A DNA stretch of 64,000 bases, taken from positions 62,001 through 126,000 of the forward strand of contig CATKHK010000044.1 in NCBI GenBank assembly GCA_949751835.1, written 5' to 3'. A program made the translations under genes and the position numbers. Below, piece after piece: positions 12,401 through 23,354 of the stretch. The stretch's first letter is position 1, and each line of letters opens with the position of its first letter. The notes under the pieces were generated by a model. It did not search any database. It had not been told where the DNA came from and worked only from the letters and a program-made list of their open reading frames with translations. Source of the DNA: Blepharisma japonicum. Lineage: Eukaryota; Ciliophora; Heterotrichea; Heterotrichida; Blepharismidae.

Positions 12401-13051
12401 TTCAGAATCTTTTGAGAAGCATGTCATTTTTCCTTTTGAAATAATAAAAATTGAATTGTCTCTAGAAACATCAAAATCTGTAAAATCCCCAACTGCAAAG
12501 TTTTCAGCAATCCTCAGCTCATGCGTTTTTATTTTTACTATCTTTGCTGATAAATTTGCAAAAATAAATCTTTTATCATAGGAAATTTTAATTTGCCAAA
12601 CTTCTTTGCCGAGATCAATCGTTTCTCCTTTTAATATTCTCAACTCAGGAAGGTGAATTATAAAAAGTGAATTTTCTCCACAGGCAACCGCAGTCGACTC
12701 ATCTATTAGCGCAATATCATGCAATTCACTACAAATTTTAACTTCTTTTAAGGCTTTTGTCTTTAAGTCGAAGTCAATAATATTCCCTCCTGAAGAACAT
12801 GCAATAATATTTGTTTCAGATGGGAGAAGGGTGAACCCTGATAATGAATATTTGACGTTATAATGAGATGGCAAATGTTTGTTAAAACTATTTGCAACAT
12901 CAAGCATTGCGCTTTTTAGCTCTTCTAAAGGCTCAGATAATAATTCGTCCTTCTTTAATGAGCCATGCTTCACAATTGAGGCAAAAAGCCGATTTGAAGC
13001 ATTCCAAGTCTGGGAGCCTAATAATGGATTTTTGAGTTCTTTGAGCTCCAT
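9422..13051 (-). CDS. WD40-repeat / TRP-type cation channel fusion protein
   Basis: 1209 codons, ATG at 13051 to TAG at 9422, open throughout with TGA=Trp. Residues about 1-620 are WD40-type repeats; clear blades include GSTDGEIRIWDT and ILSACAEEIKIWDW. A linker near 665-740 with ISILKGL-like helices is faintly ankyrin-like. From about 866 there are at least six hydrophobic segments (TM1 about 866-885, TM2 about 888-905, last about 1038-1062), then a pore-proximal RINIGDYDVDGMNEIQW and an S6 ending MLNLLISIMWDTFERVQE, which is the TRP/ion-transport S6 signature (LNLLIA.M..T...V). The cytoplasmic tail (1063-1209) is a charged coiled coil. A non-selective cation or calcium channel in plasma or ciliary membrane is the likely role (inference). 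An intracellular WD40 sensor joined to a TRP core is uncommon outside protists. Confidence 0.82.
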
Positions 13052-13216
13052 TAGACAATATTATTTAGCATTAAATGGAATTATTATAATTACTAATTTA
13101 AGGATTTATACATTAAAGTCAATTTCCAAAATTAATTATACTCGATAATGTGAAATATCTAAGCAATGCAATAATAAATATGAAAAATAGATAAAATAAA
13201 AATAATTTAATTTTCT

Positions 13217-14059
13217 TTACACTAAACGATTGTTTATTTTTATCAATGGTAAATTCCCATTCGTATTATGTATCAGCTGTTTTATTTTGATTCTGACTAG
13301 CTGCTCCAAGTTCATCTGATGATCAAAGGTCCTTAAATCTTCACAGTCTTTAAATAATATCTTTTCTGTTTCTGTTTTGCTTTCTTCAGTAGCCTGAGTT
13401 GAAAGATTTTCAGCCAAATCTGGATATGTGCATTCAGCTGAAACAACATCATTTTTAAGACTTGCCGTTACTGGTCTTATTTTTCTTTTAAAAATACTTA
13501 GGGCTGGTTCCCTTTTTTCTTGATATTTATGCCCTGTAAGTTTTGAGCTCGGTGGAGATTCACTTGTAATGGTTATATTTAACCTTGATAAATACAAGTC
13601 AGGATATCGCTTCTTTTCATCAATAATAGGTTTCACTTTCCCAAATTCACGCTTTTTAAACCCTTTGCTAAGCTTTTCAAATTTATTCCACGTGAGAGGT
13701 ATTTTTTCTTGCTTTTTTCTTTCTTGCTCTCGGGCTTCTTTTTTGTAAGCAATTTTCGCCTTACCGAGCAAATATTCTTTGTCAAATTTATAAAAAGTTT
13801 TGGGTTCTTCATAATCGTGTGAGAGGATTTTACTGACATAATAAGACCCGAATTCTTGATTTTGACTGAAGCTGTCTTTTATTTCTGCAAGTTTTCTCTG
13901 AAGAGCTTTACAGTTATTAACCAAGTTTTGAGCATGGGTTACAGGATTATTTTTTATTTCTTTGTTTTTTTGATGGAGGTTTATGATTTTAACTGGTTTT
14001 GGAGTTGTGGAAAACGACTTATTTTGGTGAGATGAGCTTAGTTTTCTATTGGCTCTCAT
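13217..14059 (-). CDS. Conserved-looking hypothetical protein, basic N-terminal half
   Basis: 280 residues from ATG at 14059 (MRANRKLSSSH) to TAA at 13217. I do not recognise it. It is lysine-rich and probably cytoplasmic or cytoskeletal: no signal peptide or membrane segment, a helical run around 75-155 with KIAYKKEAREQERKKQEK, and a motif PKTFYKFDKEYLLGKAK. The C-terminal third is acidic and Thr/Glu-rich. The frame is open with no TGA codon, and its base use resembles that of its neighbours. It lies 46 bp downstream of the G-patch/KOW gene. A microtubule-associated or ciliary protein is possible but unsupported. Confidence 0.6.
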   Translation of the reverse strand: MRANRKLSSSHQNKSFSTTPKPVKIINLHQKNKEIKNNPVTHAQNLVNNCKALQRKLAEIKDSFSQNQEFGSYYVSKILSHDYEEPKTFYKFDKEYLLGKAKIAYKKEAREQERKKQEKIPLTWNKFEKLSKGFKKREFGKVKPIIDEKKRYPDLYLSRLNITITSESPPSSKLTGHKYQEKREPALSIFKRKIRPVTASLKNDVVSAECTYPDLAENLSTQATEESKTETEKILFKDCEDLRTFDHQMNLEQLVRIKIKQLIHNTNGNLPLIKINNRLV

Positions 14060-14105
14060 ATTTGCATGCAAAGTATTTTTTATCTAATAAAAAACAGAAT
14101 ATTAT

Positions 14106-14870
14106 TTATGTTAATTTGACGAACTCGCACACATCATCCTGTGTGTAATCAATTAATTCAGAGCTAGTATTAACAATCTGAACTTTAACTTTGTTTCTTT
14201 TACGATCTCTTTCAATAAGATTTGCTACTTCCCCTCTATTTGTACCTTTTAATATCATGACTGGTTCATTTATGCTCGGAATTACAGTCTCAATATCTTT
14301 TTCTGTCAAATTTGTAATAATTCTTTGATTTTTTAGTAATGCCGTAAAATTATAGTTATCAAGCACATCATTTATGATAACTTTTGAGTTATATAAACTT
14401 CCATCACATACTTTTTGGCTTCTAACTCTAACTCTTAATCCTGGCATTACCCACCTGAGTTTTTTCTGTCGTATAGACCTATCGTTTTCTTCACTGTTTT
14501 CATTTTCTTCATATTTTGCCACTTTGCTCATTTTTACTCTGATTTGATTAACAGTTTTTGGTAATTCAATAAATAAGTATAAATCCACAATATCTGCTAT
14601 CACTCCTTTAATTCCTTTATGCTTTCCTTCAATGATTTTAACCTTTGTACCTATTTCAAACTTTCTTTTTTGTTCTGATTCCATCTCATCAGTGGCGCCT
14701 AGTCCTTTTCTCTCACTTCTAGGCACAGCATTAAAATGAATAGGAATTTCTCCTTGAGAGTTTTTCCCCACACCTCTTCCTTCATATCACCCTAGCTTTT
14801 CAAATATTTTTTTACCAAAACCTTCGACTGGATTTTTAATGTAATTTTCAGGCTCAATATCCTTTGCCAT
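14106..14870 (-). CDS. G-patch and KOW domain protein, GPKOW/MOS2-like
   Basis: 254 residues, ATG at 14870 to TAA at 14106; one Trp codon in the G-patch is TGA. Residues about 15-55 form a G-patch (VEGFGKKIFEKLGWYEGRGVGKN, 23 residues at 15-37, then a GLGA end). Two KOW-type segments follow: GTKVKIIEGKHKGIKGVI near 78-95 and PVMILKGTNRGEVANLI near 205. The GPKOW/MOS2/Spp2 family binds RNA and the DEAH helicase Prp2/DHX16 through the G-patch in the spliceosome. This protein is about half the human length and lacks the long N-terminal part. It is transcribed divergently from the START-domain gene with only 50 bp between start codons. Confidence 0.85.
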
Positions 14871-14920
14871 TTATTAGTCTAAATAAAGATGAGCTGCTTA
14901 GTAATTTATTTGAAAAATTA

Positions 14921-16939
14921 ATGGGCCATAGAAAACATAGGAAAACAAGGAGCTGCGCAATAGTTTCTGAGGTTTTCCCCAGAGTTGTCCAGCCCGAGCT
15001 GAATTGTTATGAGTTGGACTTACAAAAAATATTCGAAACTCTAGGAAAAACAGACAGGCGCTACCTTGGAACAATTATTGGAGGCTCAATACTTGCTGTA
15101 CTTGGCTTTGTGATTTTCACTGGCGCTACTGTTGTGGGAGGTATAGTTGGGGGTGTATTAGGTCTAGGAATAGGACACGCATTAGGTAGGACATGAAAAA
15201 GAACTAAAATTCCTAAAAATAGTTTGACAAGAGAAAAAGAATATGAGCTCAGATTAACTTGCTTAATGTATTACATGAAAAAATTAAAAAAGTCAAAAAT
15301 CCCAATTTCAGATTTTGCAGGAATAATAGAGCATATAATCAACGAATACAGGCCTGCCTTTATTTTACAACTGCATAATCCCGCGATCATGAAAGAGGTA
15401 CAAAATTTAAAGAAATTTTTGAGAAAGAACGTTCCTCACGCAGCTTTAATCAATTCGGTTGCTGAGCTTAGATATTCAGTGGATTTTAATGTAAACACCA
15501 GTATAACTGCAGCTAGGCTAAAACATGTGTATATTCCTATTATGCAGCTTTTAAAAGAAACGCCAGATAGAGAAGACCATGAGCTAGAAGCAGTCAGACA
15601 GATCGAGCTCTTAATTTCACGCAAAAAAACAAAAAAAATCCTCAAAAATTCGCAAACCCACGAAGAAGATTTAATAGAGCAAGTTTTACCTTGCTCAGCC
15701 CTTCACTGCTCTCAAGCTAGCCATAATTTCCCTTCTTGCAAAGCAATAAACGATTTAGACTATTTTCTTAAGACCAAAGCAGAATGCTTCAAAAGAAAAA
15801 GCTGGGAAAATAAAGTAACAAGTGAAAGATTATTATTTAGAAGAGCAAGCATTCCTGGCTATACAAGTGAAAGTCCATATCATAAGCTTCAATGAAAAGA
15901 CACAGAAAGGCTTGAAATGATTTCAAGCATTTCCTCCTCAATCACAACTTTTACCTCCTCCGTATTAAGCAAAGCTGAAGAAGAGCCTGCAGAATCAGTA
16001 GTATCGGATCTAGAATCAGTCGCAAATGAAAGAGATATTACAATAAAAATTGAAAGTCCTATTCGGACTTATGATAAAAAGTTCACTTCTTCGATTATCC
16101 CTCCAAAATCTCCTCCACCTCCATTTCAAGGCTTAGTCAATGATATTGACCAAAGTGTCAGCAGTGAAGAAGTTGAAGAAGCTGAAGAAGAAAAATCCCC
16201 AGACCTGTCTCGATCAATGAGAGAAAGCTTTGAAATTCAAAGAGCTAGCAGTATTAAAAAGCTGCAAAACAGCCCAGAGATTGACAAGCAAATCAATACG
16301 GTCAAAATTGATGTGTCCATCCACAAATTCCAAAGCGATTTCGACCTTCTTTTGGAAATTGAAAAAGAAGTAAATTCAGATAAAATATGGAGACATGTAG
16401 TAGATAAGCCAGGAACCCAATGCTACCAAAAGAAAGTCAGCGATTCTCCAATTTGTATGATTAAAGCGTTTTGTGAAGTGGATTACCCAGCTGAAACGGT
16501 TTATAAAGCCATTTGGGACACTACTATTAGGACTGAATGGGATAAACTGTTCCATGAGTTCAAAATTATTGATAAAACTGCTGATTATGAGGTACTTTAT
16601 TATATGATTAAAACTCCTATGGGAATCACAAGAAGAGATTGACTTCAGAGGAGAATAGAGCTGAGAAACTATCCAGAGCCAAATACTATTATGCTGCATT
16701 TCATTAGTATGGAACATCCTATGATGCCACCAAGAAAAGGAGTTATAAGAGCAGAAACATTAATTTCTGGATATATAATCAGACCAATGACTCAAAGATC
16801 TTGTAAAGTTACAATCATCACCCAAAATGACGTCAAAGGTCTAATTCCTACATACTTAGTGAATAAATTTGCAGCCAAAGCTCCTGCTGATTGGTGCACA
16901 AATATGAGAAGAGGATGCAAGCTCATTGCTGGATATTAG
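14921..16939 (+). CDS. START-domain lipid-binding protein with Gly-rich membrane segment
   Basis: 672 codons, ATG at 14921 to TAG at 16937-16939, with TGA=Trp at 15197, 15896 and 16643. No ATG in frame lies upstream, so 14921 is the best start. Residues about 49-88 form a long glycine-rich hydrophobic stretch (LGTIIGGSILAVLGFVIFTG onward) that could be a membrane hairpin. Residues about 100-260 are helical and unrecognised, and 330-440 are Ser/Glu/Pro-rich. About 473-672 form a START domain: KAFCEVDYPAETVYKAIWDT, RTEWDKLF, VLYYMIKTPMG, RDWLQRRIE and the C-terminal helix PTYLVNKFAAKAPADW. START domains carry lipids or sterols in a hydrophobic pocket; the membrane segment suggests a tethered lipid-transfer protein (inference). 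Confidence 0.82.
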
Positions 16940-17002
16940 ATTTTATGCTAAAATGATTTTAATACTAATTTCTGACTATTTAAAGCTTTTTTCTATTTTT
17001 AA

Positions 17003-20000
17003 ATGTGGGGCTTACTGTCTCTTTTATACTTCTGCAAAGGATATGAGCTTTTTATAGTCCCGCATTCTCACTGTGATCCTGGATGGATTGAGACTTTTGA
17101 TTGATACTATGAAAACAATATCAAACCAATTCTGGGTGGAGTTATTACCTTGTTGGAAGAAGATGAAAAGAGAAAATTCGTATGATCAGAGATTTCGTTT
17201 TTACAAAGATGGATTTCAGATCAATCTGAAGCTATAAAAGCAAAATTTAAAGATTTAGTGAAGAAAGGACAAATCGAATTTGTTGGTGGAGGATATGTAC
17301 AACATGATGAGGCATCTACTGATATTGAGATGGTTATAAGACAAATTGAGCATGGGCATCAATACTTAAAAGAAGAGTTTGGAATTGATAAAGTCAAAGT
17401 AGGCTGACAAATTGACCCATTTGGTCATTCAGCATTAACTCCAAGCTTATTATCAAAATTTGGATTTGAGTATCTTGTTATCAATCGAATAAATGTGGAA
17501 TTTAAAAAGCAGCTAATAAATGATGGAGATCTAGAGTTTATTTGAAAAGGGGCTAATTTAGGTGACGAAGAATCTATATTCACACATCTCCTTTATGACC
17601 ATTATTATCCTCCAGATATAGTTCACCCTGGAAAGCCTCATGAAAATTGTTTGAGTACTGGAAACGGAAGCTTAACATGATGGTAACTTCTATGCAGTGC
17701 AGAAGAGCTCTATAGTCTAGTTAAGAAAAGAGCAGCAGCATATAAAACTTCTAATATCATGATTTTATATGGAGGAGATTTTTGGTTTAAATTTATTGAT
17801 GAAGGAAAACTACTATTTAGAAGAATTGAAATGCTACGTGATTATATTAATTCCCAAAATTATCCAGATTTCTCTATCAAAATCGCAACTCCTAGTCAGT
17901 ACTTCAATGCTGTAAAACAATCCAACGCGAAATTTTCCACATATGACAAAGATTTTTTCCCATATAAGACGTATAGGCATTATAATGAGTCTGCATATTG
18001 AACTGGGTATTATTCTACAAGACCGGCTTTAAAGCAAGCAATTTCGTATACACATCAATTAATTAGAGCTGCTGAAATTGCAAAATCGTTAATTAAAAAT
18101 GAGCAATATTTAGGTCATCAAGCTAGCTTAACTTTACATCATGATTCTATATCTGGCACTTGCAAACCAATGGTTGCGGCTGATTATATAGAAAAGCTTG
18201 AAGATGAGCAATTAAGGGCTGCATCTGCAATTAATCAAGTTATAAGCAGCGTTTTCACAAACTCCTCAATAAACTATGAAATAATGATTCCATATAGAGT
18301 TATCATAGTATATAACCCATTAAATTGGAACAAACCAAGTCTGTTAAGCATTGAATCAGATAGCCGTTATATTGTAATCAAAAGCTGAATCAGTACTTAT
18401 ATTTCGTCACAAAGCATTGAAAATGATGCAGGAAAAAAATATAAAATTTACTTCAAAGTAACTTTACCATCTCTATCATTTATAACCTTATTTATAACAG
18501 AGTACTCCTTTCGCTGTGAATTTTGTTCGAGTGAATCAAGTTTAAATAATAACTCATTTATACAAGATTCTGTATATCGAATTGAGCTTGATAATTTTGG
18601 AATGATTAGCAATATCTCCACCTATGGAAAACCTAACTATCAACTGAGACAAGAGCTATGAAATTATAATGGAAATAATGGAGGAGCTTATGTTTTTCAG
18701 CCAACTGATGATGGTAAAAAATTAAATGATTTGTTTTTGAGAAAAATAACAATATGGAATGGAAGCGTCGTTCAAATCGCCGAAGTAATATGAAGCAGGG
18801 TTCAAAAGCAAGAAAACCATAAATTTTATAACCAAAAATTAATTTTATATGGAGAAAAAAAATTTATATGAAAATGCGGATTATTTTCTAATACAAATGA
18901 AGAAATTCTATTTAGATTTACAAGTCAAAATATTTCAGGCTATGAATGGTTGCTCACTTCGAACTCCGGAGATTTGAGATCGAGAAAATATTTACCAATT
19001 AATAATCCTGAAGAAAAAGGATTAAATATGTATCCAGCACCAGGAGGTTTTGCAGTCAATATGGGGTATGAATATTTAAAAATTATTCCAAAATTTCCAT
19101 TAGGTATAGCTATGGCGAATGAAAATTCATTTGAAATTTTAATGCACAGAAATTTAGACCAAGACGATAGTTATGGACTTTTTGAAGGAGTGGATGACCG
19201 AACCTTTGTAAATTATCATTTCGAAATTGAGCTAGGAGAACTTAAGCACAACAATTTTAAAAAATTCTATGTTGAGGCTAAAACTGATGTCTATATGTGA
19301 TGGATTGAAAACGATCAAACTTTTAAGCTTAGTGATGATAGTGCCAATGCCTATCAATTTACCAGCAATTGAAATTATTTAACTTATTATATGTTTGGAT
19401 TCAATAACCCTGATGTCTATCTATCAAGCTCTGTAATTAAAAAAGGAGAATTAATTTTCAGGCTTTGGAATTTAAAGGATGCTTTTCAAGGAATTTCTTT
19501 TAATAGTTATAAGCTTGGAAGAAGGAAATTGCTAGGAGGATATAGTAACATATTGCCTCAGAGTATGTGGAATAAAACTGGGAGCGAGATAGGGTTTGCA
19601 AAAATGTCAAGATCAGGGATTGCTTTTGAATTTGAAAATAAAAGTAAAGATATTTGAAAAGGAGATATAGTGCTTAAACCTCGAGAATTTTCAGCTTTTC
19701 AAGTAAGAATTACAGAAGAAAGCCAAATAATAGCTAATGATAACTCAACAGACGAAAATTTTGATGAAGAAGAATTTGAAATTATCTCCATGGAAAAAAT
19801 TCGTGCCGAAATTATGCAGCAAAATGATGGAAGATCTGAAAGTGATTTAAATAGGACTATTGAGAAAATATCTGAAGAGATTGGGATTAAAGAAAAAATT
19901 GAAATTAATTTAAACACTAGTAAAAATTCTCGAAAGGAAGAAAATGATATGAATTGAAATCCAGATATTGTTGAGGTTATACGAAATAAATTGAATAATT

Positions 20001-20224
20001 CACAGGGGACAAATATTAAAGTAAACCCTATTCAAGGTGGCAAAAATACAAATGATATGTGAAGAAATATAGTTGTTAACAACATAGTTGAGAAAGACAA
20101 TACTCAGGTAGGTGCACTTCAAGTTTGTGAGTACATTATCATGTTTTGCTTTTCTTCTGCTACTATTATCAGCCTAATTTGGTATTTTAAACCAAAGAAA
20201 AAAAGATCAAGCCAGCTTTATTAA
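17003..20224 (+). CDS. GH38 alpha-mannosidase, copy 1, with C-terminal membrane anchor
   Basis: 1068 residues after removal of one 15-nt intron (17683-17697). A short hydrophobic N-terminus (MWGLLSLLYFCKG) is a probable signal peptide or anchor and leads directly into the catalytic fold. GH38 landmarks are PHSHCDPGWIETF (zinc ligands His23 and Asp25), GGGYVQHDEASTDIE, and the nucleophile segment WQIDPFGHSALTPS (Asp138). SLTLHHDSISGTCK carries the conserved HHD motif. Residues from about 600 form the C-terminal mannosidase beta domains. Unlike copy 2 it has an extra charged tail and a final membrane segment (YIIMFCFSSATIISLIWYF) followed by a basic end. The enzyme trims alpha-mannose from N-glycans in Golgi or lysosome-like compartments. 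PHSHxDPGWIxTF is closest to Golgi mannosidase II; lysosomal use is also possible. Confidence 0.92.
17247..17597 (+). repeat. High-identity block shared with 20675-21025
   Basis: About 350 bp in exon 1 of mannosidase copy 1 that is about 95% identical to copy 2, while flanking coding sequence is much more diverged. It covers the catalytic nucleophile region. Confidence 0.8.
17683..17697 (+). other. 15-nt intron in mannosidase copy 1
   Basis: GTAACTTCTATGCAG interrupts a TG|T codon. The in-frame TAA is removed by splicing. Copy 2 has an intron at the homologous place. Confidence 0.93.
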
Positions 20225-20430
20225 AGATTATTAATTAAAGCAGCATAATTAAAAAAAATTATTTAAAATTAATACAAATGGTTCCTGCTATAGCAATTTT
20301 CTGAGTACAAGAAATAGCTGATGTACTCTCTAATTATCTTACATTAGAATCTTGTCACTCTAAAAATAAAGAGATATACTAGCAATCCCTAGCAATTATT
20401 TCATTAGCATCTTTATAATTAATATAGCAA

Positions 20431-23268
20431 ATGTGAGCTGCATTAATTATTGTCACCTTTTGTGCAGGCTTAGAACTTTTTATAGTCCCACATTCTCACT
20501 GTGATCCTGGATGGATTGAACCAGTGAATTGGTATTATGATAATAAAGTCAAAAATATTTTGAGCTCTCTCATGACTTTACTTCAAGAGGACGAAAAAAG
20601 AAAAGTTGTATGATCTGAAATTTCTTTCCTGAAAATGTGGATGGATACTCAACCAGAAAGAGTTAAAAACCAATTTAAAGATTTTGTGAAGAAAGGACAA
20701 ATCGAATTTGTTGGAGGGGGATATGTACAAAATGATGAGGCATCTACTGATATTGAGATGGTTATAAGACAAATTGAGCATGGACATCAATACTTAAAAG
20801 AAGAGTTTGGAATTGATAAAGTCAAAGTAGGCTGGCAAATTGACCCATTTGGTCATTCTGCAATAACTCCAAGTTTATTTTCAAAATTTGGATTTGAGTT
20901 TCTTGTTATCAATCGAATAAACGTGGAATTTAAAAAGCAGCTAATAAATGATGGAGATCTAGAATTTATTTGAAAAGGAGCTAATTTAGGTGACGAAGAA
21001 TCTATCTTCGCACATCTCCTTTATGATCATTATGATCCTCCACTTTTTCTTCATCCTACAAAGCCTGGAAATTGTTTTGCAGATAAAAAATCAATAGAAG
21101 AATGGTAAGATATATTCAGTTCTAAAGCCCTATATAATTTGGCTATAGATAGGTCAAAATCATACAAAACAGATAAAATTATGCTGTTATATGGAGAAGA
21201 CTTTTTATTTGATAAGCTTGATGTAGCTAGAGAGCTTTATCAAAGAATTGAAAAAATGAGGGATTTTATTAATGATAATATCTCTGATTTAAAGATCAGA
21301 ATAGCAACAGCTGGAGAATATTTTGAAGCAGTAAAGCAGTCCAGTTCTAAGTTTTCTATATACACAGGAGACTTTCTTCCATATCATAGCCATCGACCAA
21401 CAAATGAAGAAGCCTATTGAACTGGCCACTACTCAACAAGGCCAGCTCTAAAGCAAGCAATTTATTACACACAAAGACTAGTAAGAGCTGCAGAAATCGT
21501 AAAATCAGTTATAAAGTCAGAATCATATTATGGATATGATGCTAGTTTAGCCCTTCACCATGATGGGATTACAGGAACATGCCGTCCACATGTGTCTCAA
21601 GATTATATGTCAAGATTAGAAAATGAGCAAAAAAATGCGAATCAAGCTATTATAGAAACAATTAAAACAGTTTTTACAAAATCTTCACAAAGCTACTGGC
21701 TAATGCTTCCATATAAAGTTATAATTGTTTATAATCCATTAAATTGGGATAAAACAAGCCTCCTCAATATAAAATCTGATACACCAAATATTGATATAAA
21801 AAACTGGGATGGAGATTATGTAGCATCGCAAAGTGTTGAAGAAAAAACTGAAAAAGATTCTAAGTGAACAATTTATTTTAAAGTAAAGCTTCCAGCACTT
21901 TCTTTTGCTACTTTATTTGTAACTGAGCATCCTACATATTGTAAATTTTGTGCGAAAATATCAACTTTAAGCAAAGATAATATTTTAAGAGATAAGGTTT
22001 TCAGAATTGAGATTAATAATCTTGGACTTGTGAATAAAATATCAGTTATAGGCAAAGGGAATTATGATTTTAAGCAAGAATTATGGACATATTCAGGAGA
22101 AAAAGGAGGCGCTTATATATACCATCCAACAGATCAAGGAAACTCAATGAGAGACGCATCACTCATAAGTATAAAAATTTTACATGGGCCTGTAGTCCAG
22201 ATAGCTGAAATAATTTGGAGAAGAAAAAAATCTCAAGAAGAATACCAAAACTACTATCAAAAAATCATGCTATATGGAGAAAAAAGGTTTATGTGAATTT
22301 ATGGCTTTTATTCAACAATGAATGAAGAAATTTTAGTGAGATTTACAAGTGAAGAAATTTCTGGTAGTGAATGATTATTAACTTCAAATTCTGGAGATTG
22401 AAGAATCAGAAAATATTTTAAAAATGATGATCCTGGAAAAAAAGGATCAAACATGTATCCTACCCCTGGAGGATTTGCTATAAAGCTTAACAATGAATAT
22501 ATTAAATTTTATCCCAAATTTTCTTTAGGAGTAGGAATTGTCAATCAAAACTCATTTGAAATTTTAATGCATAGAAGTTTAGCAAATGATGATACTTTTG
22601 GGCTTGTAATGGGAGTAGATGATAAAACATTTGTTAAATATCATTATGAAATTGAAATTGGAGATCTTATTGCTTATAATTACAAAAGAGCTTATTTAGA
22701 AGCAAAAACAGATGTATATTCATTTTGACTAGAAAATATTAATGATTTTTCTCTTACTAGTGATCAAGCAAAAGCATGTGAATTTACAAGAAAATGAGAA
22801 TATAACTCATTATATTTGCTTGGATTAAACAACACCGATGCATATTTATCAAGCGCTGTTATTAAAAATGATATCTTAAACTTCAGACTTTGAAATCTGC
22901 ATGATTCATATAAAGGTATCTCGCTTGGCAACTTTACTTTTATTGACAAAAGCAAAAAATTATTAAATTGCAATACAAACTTGCTAGGTTCTCATTCCTG
23001 GGCTAAAAATGTCAAAGAAATTGATTTCAAATTAAAGCCAGAAACTGGAAAACCTTATCAATTTAATCAAAATTCAAAAAATTCACCTATAGGCGATGCT
23101 ACACTTAAGCCATATGATTTTGCGGATTTTTATATTAGAAAAGTTGAATCCATCTATAGCACAGATTCTAGCTTAAGTAAAGATAGCATATTTGATGAGA
23201 CAGAGTTTCAGAAAAAATCCAAGATAAAATCAGCATTGTTCCCAAATGTTCAATCTGGCGAACTTTAG
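20431..23268 (+). CDS. GH38 alpha-mannosidase, copy 2
   Basis: 940 residues after removal of one 15-nt intron (21105-21119). The second codon is TGA (Trp), where copy 1 has TGG. A signal-peptide-like start (MWAALIIVTFCAG) precedes PHSHCDPGWIEP (His23, Asp25); the nucleophile motif WQIDPFGHSAITPS has Asp138 at the same residue number as copy 1. SLALHHDGITGTCR carries the conserved HHD motif. It ends shortly after the mannosidase fold, without copy 1's charged tail and membrane anchor, so it may be secreted or luminal while copy 1 is anchored (inference). Copies are collinear and separated by 206 bp, which indicates tandem duplication. Exon 1 is far more similar between the copies than exon 2. 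Confidence 0.92.
20675..21025 (+). repeat. High-identity block shared with 17247-17597
   Basis: Counterpart of the block in copy 1. The two differ at few sites, one being TGA versus TGG for the same Trp135. Confidence 0.8.
21105..21119 (+). other. 15-nt intron in mannosidase copy 2
   Basis: GTAAGATATATTCAG splits a TG|T codon at the same protein position as the intron of copy 1, so the intron predates the duplication. Confidence 0.93.
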
Positions 23269-23354
23269 TCTAATTAATGAGCTATAATTGATGACAGTTA
23301 GAATTAATTCAAAATGGAAATAAATCCTCTAGATTCTTAATTTAAATTGATAAA

